A stretch of DNA of 49,375 nt from contig JBKJTT010000080.1 of assembly GCA_046590205.1 (NCBI GenBank), forward strand, positions 1-49,375, given 5' to 3'. This document shows, in pieces, positions 1-7,666 of the stretch. Under the pieces are notes generated by a model. That model saw only the letters and a list, made by a program, of their open reading frames with translations. It was not told the DNA's origin and ran no database searches. The translations under genes and the position numbers were made by a program. How positions within the stretch are numbered: position 1 is the first letter of the stretch; each line of letters opens with the position of its first letter. The stretch is from DATDEW01 sp046590205 (GTDB lineage: Bacteria > Bacteroidota > Ignavibacteria > Palsa-1295).

Positions 1-79
1 TAACATTTATTCCGGTGACGCGTAACGACGCATTAACGTTTATTCATATTTTGTGTAAACGACTTTATATAAATGACTT

Positions 80-880
80 ATGGGTGTTATAGAACGTAAA
101 GAACGGGAAAAAGAAGCCAGGCGAAATCAGATCCTGGATGCTGCCGAAAGCATATTCCAAGCAAAGGGGCTTTCCCAAGCCACGATGGATGACATTGCCA
201 AGGAAGCCGAGCTTGCAAAAGGGACGATCTACCTTTACTATAAGAATAAGGACGAACTTCAGGTCGGACTTATCATGCGTTCATTCGACCTTATGAATGC
301 AGCGTTCACTGAAGCATTCGAGCGTGCCCCACTTGCAATTCAAAAGATAACAGAAGTTGGAAAGTCATATTGGGAATTTGCAGCCAGCCGCCCGTTCAAT
401 TTCGGCATGATGTGCAATATGGATTTTCCGCAGCGCGCACTTATAAGTGACGAACTCTTCGCTGAACTCGATCAAAAAAGCAGTTGGCTCTGGAAGTTTC
501 TCGTTGCAATGATAGATGAAGCAAAGAGTGAAGGTACTATCAAACATGATGTAGATAGTTTCTCGCTTTCAATGCTTATGTGGATAAACTCTATGAGCAT
601 TCTACGTCTTTATCAACGCTTGAAGCTGACTCCGGGGAATGTCGTTGCCGCGAAGAATGAATTCAATATGGCAAATCTTAATTTTCCGAAGCTTTATGAT
701 TTTGCTCTTACATCAGCATTGACTCATGCAGTAACGCCAGAAGGTGCAAAATATATTAGCCCGCTTCGCTTCCCGACGATGGCAGAGCTTGGTGTCATTG
801 CTGATCTTCGGCAACATCAGGAAGGTAATGCTTCGTCGCTATTAACAAATCAACTTCTCTCTGAAGAACAACCAGTTTAA
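80..880 (+). CDS. TetR/AcrR-family transcriptional regulator
   Basis: This 266-residue protein has a typical TetR N-terminus: a basic lead-in (about residues 5-16), a first helix ending near AAESIFQAKG, and a helix-turn-helix around residues 35-54 (MDDIAKEAELAKGTIYLYY). The rest is a helical ligand-binding and dimerisation region that I cannot assign to a ligand. The gene lies 27 nt upstream of a TolC gene, on the same strand as the whole efflux cluster, so it is probably co-transcribed and regulates its own operon. That role is inferred from context; the family call rests on the helix-turn-helix. Confidence 0.93.
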   Translation: MGVIERKEREKEARRNQILDAAESIFQAKGLSQATMDDIAKEAELAKGTIYLYYKNKDELQVGLIMRSFDLMNAAFTEAFERAPLAIQKITEVGKSYWEFAASRPFNFGMMCNMDFPQRALISDELFAELDQKSSWLWKFLVAMIDEAKSEGTIKHDVDSFSLSMLMWINSMSILRLYQRLKLTPGNVVAAKNEFNMANLNFPKLYDFALTSALTHAVTPEGAKYISPLRFPTMAELGVIADLRQHQEGNASSLLTNQLLSEEQPV

Positions 881-907
881 ACTATCACATATAACCCATC
901 ACCGGTT

Positions 908-2266
908 ATGAAAAAACACATTCTCGCTCTTTTTTTATTCTCATCACTTGTTAGCTCTGCATACTCGCAAAATATGCAGATACCAAAGGCACTCAGAAGT
1001 TATATTGCTCTTGCAATGAATGATAATCCTCAGGTTCAAGCAGCTGAAGCGCGATGGCGAGGCACAGATGCTAAGGTTAACGAAGCTGCGTCGTATCTAT
1101 ACCCAAAAATTGATGTTTCTTCACGGTTCACTGCATTTGAAGGTGGAAGAGTTATTGACATTCCGACTATCGGCCCAGTCAATACAGCCGGTTTGGGATT
1201 AACACCATGGGACACAAAAATAGAAGCAGTATGGCCTATCGGTAACTATGCGGTGTGGCAAGGAGTCTCAACTGCTGAAGCTTTTCGTGATGCATCTACA
1301 GCACAGGTCGCTGCGACGGAGCGTGATATAAGCTTACAAGTAAGTCAGGCATATTACAATTATGCAAAAGCATCTGCTCTGATTGAAGTTAGAAAAAATC
1401 AGCTAAAACTTGCTGAAGAGAATTACAAGCTCACGAAGGCACTTTTTAGTGCCGATAAAGTAGCCAAAAACGATGTGTTGCGGGCAGAAGTAGGCATTGC
1501 TACCGCAGAAGGTGATGTGATAACCACGCGTCGTTTCCAAGTTGTTGCACAAACTGCTTTTAATAGTCTTCTCAATCGAAAAGCAGATGCAACAATTGAA
1601 TTACTTAGCCCGGAAGAGACAGCAAAACTAAGTGCTTTTATTAGTGATATCGTAGATAATCCTGCTACACGAGATGGCAAGATGGCACTACCAACCATAC
1701 AATCCGATCTTACAACAGCATATAAAGATCGCCCTGAAATTATGCAATTACTTGCGACAGAAGCCGGACTTGAAGGAGCAAAACGTATTAGTGCCTCAGA
1801 TTTTTTTCCGAACATAGCCATATTCGGTAGCTACGGCTGGCAAGAGGAGAGTTTATCATTCTCAAGCAACTCTGATATTCTTGTCGGTGGTGTTCAGTTA
1901 AAGTGGAATCTCTTTTCCGGCTTTGGAACAAAAGCGAAAATAGATCAAGCACAGGCACAAATCGAAGAGATACGCTTCCAACGTCAAGCCGCTTCTAACG
2001 GGATACAGGTAGAGTTAGAGAATGCTCGCAGCGAAAAGACATCGGCTATCCAACGACTAGCTATCAGTAAGAAAGTATTGGCAAGTGCCGAAGAAAATTT
2101 CCGCATTACACAACTTCAGTATGATAACGGCACAGCCCCGCTTATTACGTTGCTTGATGCGCAGTTCTCACTCGGTAACTCTCGCACTAATTTTACTGAT
2201 GCAACATACGATCTTCTGATTGCCGAAGTGAAGTACAAACGTGCGCTCGGCATTGAACTTAAATAA
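908..2266 (+). CDS. TolC-family outer-membrane efflux protein
   Basis: The 452-residue product has a signal peptide (hydrophobic core after MKKH, cleavage near SAYSQ). It has the two-fold repeated helical layout of outer-membrane efflux proteins, with long Ala/Gln/Glu-rich helices. The second repeat ends with a typical segment around LITLLDAQFSLGNSRTNF. Such proteins trimerise to form the outer-membrane and periplasmic tunnel of tripartite pumps. Its partners should be the adaptor and permease encoded directly downstream (35 nt to the adaptor). The length is usual for the family. Confidence 0.93.
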   Translation: MKKHILALFLFSSLVSSAYSQNMQIPKALRSYIALAMNDNPQVQAAEARWRGTDAKVNEAASYLYPKIDVSSRFTAFEGGRVIDIPTIGPVNTAGLGLTPWDTKIEAVWPIGNYAVWQGVSTAEAFRDASTAQVAATERDISLQVSQAYYNYAKASALIEVRKNQLKLAEENYKLTKALFSADKVAKNDVLRAEVGIATAEGDVITTRRFQVVAQTAFNSLLNRKADATIELLSPEETAKLSAFISDIVDNPATRDGKMALPTIQSDLTTAYKDRPEIMQLLATEAGLEGAKRISASDFFPNIAIFGSYGWQEESLSFSSNSDILVGGVQLKWNLFSGFGTKAKIDQAQAQIEEIRFQRQAASNGIQVELENARSEKTSAIQRLAISKKVLASAEENFRITQLQYDNGTAPLITLLDAQFSLGNSRTNFTDATYDLLIAEVKYKRALGIELK

Positions 2267-2301
2267 AGTGTAAACTCATCATCTACAAATACAAGAATTC
2301 T

Positions 2302-3384
2302 ATGAAAAAGCTCTCAAGTATCACTCTGATCATTTTAGCACTCGCTGTTGTGACACTAGCTTCTTGCGGAAAACAAGAAGAAGCACAATCTGCAAAACCA
2401 GCAGAGGAAGTATTCTCCGTTCAAATAGGTAAAACAGAAATGGCTCCGATGACGGCGACCTTCAAAGCCACTGGTACACTTGAAGGCGTCCGCGAAGCTA
2501 CAATAAATTCCGAAACAAATGGCAGGATCGTTGCCATTGGTATTCAGAATGGCTCACGTGTCGGACAGGGTTCTGCCCTTGTGCAAGTTGATAACGAACT
2601 CAAGATCATTGCACTTCGTCAGGCAGAGGCGGCGCGCGAAACAGCAGAAGCCGCACTTGCAAAAGCAAAGCTTGACCTCAATCGCTCGGAGACACTCACC
2701 CGTGATAATGCTATAACCAAAAGCCAGCTTGAACTTGCTGATCTTGGTGTAAAAACTGCTCAAGCACAACTCAAAGCAGCTGAGAGTGGTGAAGCGTATG
2801 CAAAGCGTCAACTGGCAGATGCAACAGTTCGAGCACCGTTCTCTGGTACCGTCGCGATGCGCTATGTAAACCAAGGAGAGCTTCTTAATCCAGGATCAAA
2901 GGTAGCATCTATTGTTGACGATTCCAGAATGAAGCTCAAGATAGGTGTCAGCGAACTTGATCTGCCACTTATTAAGAATGGTAATAAGGTCACTGTTACT
3001 GTTGATGCTATGCCGGATAAGAGCTACGAAGGGAAGATCATTTCGCTCGGCTCGAAAGCAGATATGGCTCGTGCATTTATGGTCGAGGTTGAGATTCCAA
3101 ATCCGGGCAACAAGTTAAAAAGCGGCATGTTCGCACGGGCGGAGATCAAGCGTGATGCAGCACGTGATGTAACCACCGTCCCCGCTGCAGCAGTCATTAC
3201 AAACGGCACAAAGACACAAGTCTATGTTGTCAATAATAATGTAGCGAAACTTACGGCTGTAAAGACCGGTGTTGCAAATACTGAACGTATTGAGATCACC
3301 GAAGGACTTAGCGGTGATGAGGTCGTCGTTACCTTCGGGCAGAACCAAATAAAAAATGGTTCGAAAGTAAAAGTTACAAATTAA
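2302..3384 (+). CDS. RND efflux periplasmic adaptor (membrane-fusion) lipoprotein
   Basis: The 360-residue protein begins with a lipoprotein signal peptide; the lipobox LASC puts the acylated cysteine at residue 22, so it is probably membrane-anchored. The order of segments is that of an MFP/HlyD adaptor: a biotinyl-lipoyl half (GRIVAIGIQNGSRVGQG), a coiled-coil hairpin rich in Ala/Glu/Lys (about residues 105-165), the second lipoyl half (ATVRAPFSGTVAMRYVNQGE), then beta-barrel and membrane-proximal domains. It links the TolC-like channel to the RND permease; the genes are 35 and 28 nt apart in the same operon. Confidence 0.93.
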   Translation: MKKLSSITLIILALAVVTLASCGKQEEAQSAKPAEEVFSVQIGKTEMAPMTATFKATGTLEGVREATINSETNGRIVAIGIQNGSRVGQGSALVQVDNELKIIALRQAEAARETAEAALAKAKLDLNRSETLTRDNAITKSQLELADLGVKTAQAQLKAAESGEAYAKRQLADATVRAPFSGTVAMRYVNQGELLNPGSKVASIVDDSRMKLKIGVSELDLPLIKNGNKVTVTVDAMPDKSYEGKIISLGSKADMARAFMVEVEIPNPGNKLKSGMFARAEIKRDAARDVTTVPAAAVITNGTKTQVYVVNNNVAKLTAVKTGVANTERIEITEGLSGDEVVVTFGQNQIKNGSKVKVTN

Positions 3385-3412
3385 AAGTTACAAATTGTAA
3401 GGCGGAAAACTT

Positions 3413-6400
3413 ATGTCTATTACAGAACTTTCAATTAAACGTCCGGCATTCATTACGATCGTGTTTATCGCGCTCGCAGTGATGGGGCTGCTTGGCTACT
3501 CGAAGCTGGGTACTGACTTGTTGCCGAAAATGGACTTCCCCTGGGTTACAGTAGTTGTAACATATCCGGGTGCCGGTCCTGAAGAAATAGAAGACCTTAT
3601 TACAAAGCCCATTGAAGAGGCAGTTGCAGGGGCGGCGCAGCTTGATAATGTGCGTTCATTTTCAAATGAAGGATATTCCGTTGTGCTCGGTCAGTTCTTG
3701 CTTACGGCAAAAGCTGATGATGCGGCATCGGATATTGAGCGTCGTGTCAGTCAGATCCGCTCGAAACTTCCGAAGGATGCACTTGAGCCGGTAATTTTGA
3801 AGAACGACATCTCGGCAGCACCGATCATCCGTGCAGCACTTACATCTCCATCTCTTACCTCGACAGAACTCTATCAGTTCGTGAAGGATAAGATCAAGCC
3901 AAAGCTTGAATCAACCGAAGGTGTTTCACAGGTGAACATCACAGGTGGACGTAAACGCGAGATAAAGGTCGCTGTTGATAATGAAAAACTTCGTGCGTTT
4001 AATTTATCGATCACGCAAGTGTCTCAGCTTCTTCAAGCACAAAATCTTGACTTCCCGACCGGAAAGGTAACGCAAGAGACAGATCAATACATCGTTCGTG
4101 TAAAGGGTAAGTTCACTTCTGTTGACGAAATGGGGGCACTTCCGATAGCCACGCTCCCCTCCGGTTCAACTATCTACCTAAAAGATGTAGCTACTATTAG
4201 TGATACGTATGCAGAAGATTCTGCTCCGACTCGTTATGACAGCGAAGATGCAGTTGGTATTCAGGTTATCAAAACATCTGATGCGAATGCTACCTCGACT
4301 GCTGACAAAGTATATGAATCATTTGCAAGTCTTGAGAAAGAATACATAAATGAGAATGTGACATTCAAGATTGCACAAGACGTAACAACATTCACGAGAG
4401 CATCTATTCGTGAAGTTTTTCGCGATCTTGGCATTGCTATCATACTGGTGGCATCTGTTCTTTTCTTATTCTTGCGTAGCGGACGAAATGCTCTTATCGT
4501 TATGCTTGCCATCCCTACATCGCTTGTTAGTACATTTCTTTTCATGTGGATCTTCGGATTCACGCTGAACATGATGAGCTTGATGGCGCTTGCACTTGTT
4601 ATAGGTGTGCTTGTCGATGACTCAATTGTAGTTCTTGAAAACATTCATAGAAAACTTGAGGATGGTTTACCACCAGTGCAAGCTGCGATAGCTGGACGAA
4701 ATGAGATCGGCTTTGCTGCTATCGCGATCACACTCGTTGATGTCGTGGTGTTCTTACCAATTTCACTCGTCTCGGGACTTGCCGGCAAGATATTCCGTGA
4801 GTTTGGTTTGACTGTTGTCGTTGCAACACTTATTTCTCTGTTTGTAAGCTTCACACTTACGCCAATGCTTGCAGCAAAGTTTGGCAAGGCGCACACCGTT
4901 ATCAACAATAGATTCCTCCGTTGGATAAGCGATAAGTTCGAAGCATTTCAGGATTGGTTAACAGTAAAATATCGAAATGTTCTTGAGTGGTCACTTGCAC
5001 ATCGCAAAACCATTGTTTTTTCATCTTTGCTACTATTCTTGGCAAGCTGTAGTCTTGTTATCACAGGTAAGATAGGCGGAGAGTTCATCACAGCACCCGA
5101 TAGAGGTGAATTTGCTCTGAACTATGACTTCCCTGCCGGTACGAACATCAAGACAGCAGATTCGCTCATACAGATATATGAGAAGAAACTTGCAGCCGAG
5201 AAGAACATAGTCCGATATATGACGATCACCGGATCGCAAGAGAATGCATGGGGTAAAGTTGATCGCGGCAACGTCGGACAGATACAAGTCAAGATACGCG
5301 AAAAGCATGAGCAGATCCGATCAATGCAGGAAGAGATGAAGCATGTGAAAGAAATGGCTGCTGATATTCCGGGACTTATCGTTCGAACTGAACCTATCGG
5401 TATCTTCGGCTCTGCAAATCAACCACCTCTTCAGGTAGAGATGCGCGGTACAAACCTTGCGGATCTTGTCGCGTATGCAGACTCACTCGCATTGAAGATC
5501 AAAGACATCAATGGGGTAAAAAATATCAAGAGTTCTTATGAAGCGGGGCAGCCCGAAGTAAAGATTGTATTTGACCGAGACCGCCTCTCGGCAAACAACA
5601 TTTCGCTTGGTGAAGCTGCACTTTCTATCCGCACTGCACTTGCAGGCAACACAGATGCAAAGTTCAAAGAAGGCGAAACAGAATACGACATCAATGTTAT
5701 CTTAGATAAGATTGACCGATCAAATGCACGAGATGTTTCAAACATAACAATCATTAACCGCATGGGTCAGCAGATGAAAGTCTCTGATATTGCTACGCTT
5801 TACTATGGCGAAGGACCTGCTGTTATCGGGCGTAAGAACCGTGAGCGCGTTGTAACCCTTACGGGTGGGCTTGCGGGGCGACCTATCGGCGATGTTGTTA
5901 TAGATATTCAAAAGGTCATCAAGACCATGCCGGTAAAGAAAGGGATGAACGAACCGTACTTTGCAGGTGATGCAGAGAATCAGTCGAAATCCTTTGGTGA
6001 TCTGGGTATTGCATTCTTGCTCGCAATACTTTTCGTGTACATGATCATGGTTGCTCTCTTTGAAAGTTATGCTCACCCATTAACGATCATGTTCTCATTA
6101 CCTGTCGCACTTATTGGCGCACTCGTCGGACTATGGATAACTGGAAAGACACTTTCGATCTTTACACTCGTCGGACTCATCATGCTTATGGGGCTGGTGA
6201 CGAAGAATGCTATTCTTATCGTTGACCGAGCAAACTCTCGACGTGAAGAAGGGCACACTGTCCATGACTCACTTATGGAAGCCGGACCGACTCGTCTGCG
6301 CCCGATCATCATGACTACCGTAACGATGATCTTGGGTATGCTTCCGCTTGCAATGGGTGTTGGTGAAGGGTCAGAGTTCCGTCAGGCAATGGCTATCGCT

Positions 6401-6565
6401 CTAATCGGCGGCTTGACAAGCTCGATGATACTTTCACTCGTGCTTGTGCCGGTTATGTACACATACATTGAAGGTGCACGCGAGAAATTCCCACGCTTCT
6501 TCAGACGTATAAACATCTTCTCGAAGATGCGCAAGCCACGCCCTGCGTATGCGGAAGTGAAATAA
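3413..6565 (+). CDS. RND-family efflux permease (AcrB/MexB-like)
   Basis: This 1050-residue inner-membrane transporter has the expected length and the two-fold RND repeat: one N-terminal transmembrane helix, a large periplasmic loop, a helix bundle, then the same again. The proton-relay residues are present: the Asp pair D402-D403 in GVLVDDSIVVLEN and K931 in GLVTKNAILIVDR. The N-terminus SIKRPAFITIVFIALAVMG is typical. Substrates cannot be read from the sequence; drugs, lipids or other hydrophobic compounds are likely. It is the last gene of the tetR-tolC-adaptor-permease cluster and is followed by an inverted repeat and a terminator. Confidence 0.95.
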   Translation: MSITELSIKRPAFITIVFIALAVMGLLGYSKLGTDLLPKMDFPWVTVVVTYPGAGPEEIEDLITKPIEEAVAGAAQLDNVRSFSNEGYSVVLGQFLLTAKADDAASDIERRVSQIRSKLPKDALEPVILKNDISAAPIIRAALTSPSLTSTELYQFVKDKIKPKLESTEGVSQVNITGGRKREIKVAVDNEKLRAFNLSITQVSQLLQAQNLDFPTGKVTQETDQYIVRVKGKFTSVDEMGALPIATLPSGSTIYLKDVATISDTYAEDSAPTRYDSEDAVGIQVIKTSDANATSTADKVYESFASLEKEYINENVTFKIAQDVTTFTRASIREVFRDLGIAIILVASVLFLFLRSGRNALIVMLAIPTSLVSTFLFMWIFGFTLNMMSLMALALVIGVLVDDSIVVLENIHRKLEDGLPPVQAAIAGRNEIGFAAIAITLVDVVVFLPISLVSGLAGKIFREFGLTVVVATLISLFVSFTLTPMLAAKFGKAHTVINNRFLRWISDKFEAFQDWLTVKYRNVLEWSLAHRKTIVFSSLLLFLASCSLVITGKIGGEFITAPDRGEFALNYDFPAGTNIKTADSLIQIYEKKLAAEKNIVRYMTITGSQENAWGKVDRGNVGQIQVKIREKHEQIRSMQEEMKHVKEMAADIPGLIVRTEPIGIFGSANQPPLQVEMRGTNLADLVAYADSLALKIKDINGVKNIKSSYEAGQPEVKIVFDRDRLSANNISLGEAALSIRTALAGNTDAKFKEGETEYDINVILDKIDRSNARDVSNITIINRMGQQMKVSDIATLYYGEGPAVIGRKNRERVVTLTGGLAGRPIGDVVIDIQKVIKTMPVKKGMNEPYFAGDAENQSKSFGDLGIAFLLAILFVYMIMVALFESYAHPLTIMFSLPVALIGALVGLWITGKTLSIFTLVGLIMLMGLVTKNAILIVDRANSRREEGHTVHDSLMEAGPTRLRPIIMTTVTMILGMLPLAMGVGEGSEFRQAMAIALIGGLTSSMILSLVLVPVMYTYIEGAREKFPRFFRRINIFSKMRKPRPAYAEVK

Positions 6566-6576
6566 AAATGAGTAAT

Positions 6577-6609
6577 AATTCATATTTCGGAATTTCCGAA
6601 ACATGAATT
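6577..6609. repeat. 33-nt near-perfect inverted repeat downstream of the RND permease
   Basis: The sequence reads AATTCAT-A-TTTCGGAA, a central T at 6593, then TTCCGAAA-C-ATGAATT. It pairs over 15 of 16 positions with one mismatch. No T tract follows, so it is not a standard intrinsic terminator, and a real terminator lies about 90 nt further on. It could be an mRNA-stabilising 3' hairpin or a protein-binding palindrome. Confidence 0.75.
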
Positions 6610-6698
6610 GGTGTTACCAGTATATACAACTAGTGATACCTGTGTCGTATGGTGATGATGGTAATGCGTTAGGTGAAAACACGAGCGGGTATTATGGA

Positions 6699-6730
6699 GA
6701 CCGGTTGCGCAAGCAATCGGTCTTTTTTTA
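6699..6730 (+). terminator. Intrinsic terminator of the efflux operon
   Basis: A 10-bp stem, GACCGGTTGC paired with GCAATCGGTC (one G-T pair), has a GCAA tetraloop and is followed directly by seven T residues. It lies about 130 nt after the permease stop codon. Confidence 0.88.
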
Positions 6731-6828
6731 TCTCTTTTGTATGAGAAATAAATAATCTTGCCCAAAAAGTGTAACGCTATGGCTTTATTTGCGTTTATAG
6801 AGAGAAGTAATTAGCAAAATCATTACCT

Positions 6829-7605
6829 ATGACGTTTACAAACTCAAAAAATAAGTTCATAATCGCTCTTTTCCTCTCCGTATTCGCCATTTCTGTGTAT
6901 GCACAGGGAAATAAGCCCGTTGCCCTCCTCAAAGGACAGATCACAAGCACAAAAGGCGGAAATGTCCCCGATGTCAGTGTCTCTGTATTTGAAGGAAGTA
7001 AACTTATCAATACCGGCAAGACGAATAACGATGGAAAATTTCAGATCATCCTCAAATCCGGCATCCAGTACAAACTCACCTACACTAATGGCGACTATTA
7101 TTACCAGGAGGAACAATTGAGCATCCCGCCGTCTGATAAATATCAGGAAGTCCCGAAGACCGTCCAACTTCGTCCACTTGAACTGAACTCTGCATTTTCA
7201 TTTTCAACGCTTGTCTTTGAGCCCAAAAGCTCAAAGATCGAGGGTGCTGTACTCGCTGATCTTGAGAATATCGTAGCGGCGGCAAAACGTAATAAGTTAA
7301 GCTTGAGATGTACCGTCTATCCTGATGTTACCCCTTCAGGAAAATCAGCAGCAGCGCAGACAGAGCTTGCAAATAGCCGCAAGAGTGCTTTGACATCATT
7401 CTTTATGTCCAAAAATTTGTCAGGTTCAAATTTCTCAATTGATATTAACAATACCCTCCCCCCCGGAAAGTTTGAACGTATGATAACCGAAACCCCGGAA
7501 GAACCTGCAGCAAAAGGTAAAAAGAAGAAAAAAGCTAAGGCGGCAAAACCTGTTACCAAAAAAGCAATGGTACCGCAGTATGCCGAGATCATGATGACAC
7601 GATAA
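6829..7605 (+). CDS. Exported protein with carboxypeptidase-regulatory-like and OmpA-like regions
   Basis: The 258-residue product starts with a signal peptide (hydrophobic core, cleavage near VYAQG). Residues about 33-110 look like a carboxypeptidase-regulatory-like beta-sandwich (LKGQITSTKGG, TNNDGKFQIILKSG). Residues about 120-215 resemble an OmpA-like fold (FSFSTLVFEPKSS, later LANSRKSALTSFF) but lack a clear peptidoglycan-binding Asp/Arg pair. The tail is Lys/Ala-rich (GKKKKKAKAAK). I recognise no named function; a periplasmic envelope role is inferred. It is a single-gene unit with a terminator on each side. Confidence 0.75.
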   Translation: MTFTNSKNKFIIALFLSVFAISVYAQGNKPVALLKGQITSTKGGNVPDVSVSVFEGSKLINTGKTNNDGKFQIILKSGIQYKLTYTNGDYYYQEEQLSIPPSDKYQEVPKTVQLRPLELNSAFSFSTLVFEPKSSKIEGAVLADLENIVAAAKRNKLSLRCTVYPDVTPSGKSAAAQTELANSRKSALTSFFMSKNLSGSNFSIDINNTLPPGKFERMITETPEEPAAKGKKKKKAKAAKPVTKKAMVPQYAEIMMTR

Positions 7606-7628
7606 TACTTACTGCAAGTATGTAAAAG

Positions 7629-7660
7629 AAAGGGATGAAGTACACTCCATCCCTTTTTTA
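7629..7660. terminator. Bidirectional intrinsic terminator between convergent genes
   Basis: Arms AAAGGGATG and CATCCCTTT pair over 9 bp with a 10-nt loop. On the plus strand six T residues follow the stem start; on the minus strand the same hairpin ends in CCCTTTCTTTT. It sits between the convergent gene ends at 7605 and 7667 and probably serves both. Confidence 0.85.
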
Positions 7661-7666
7661 TGGCTT

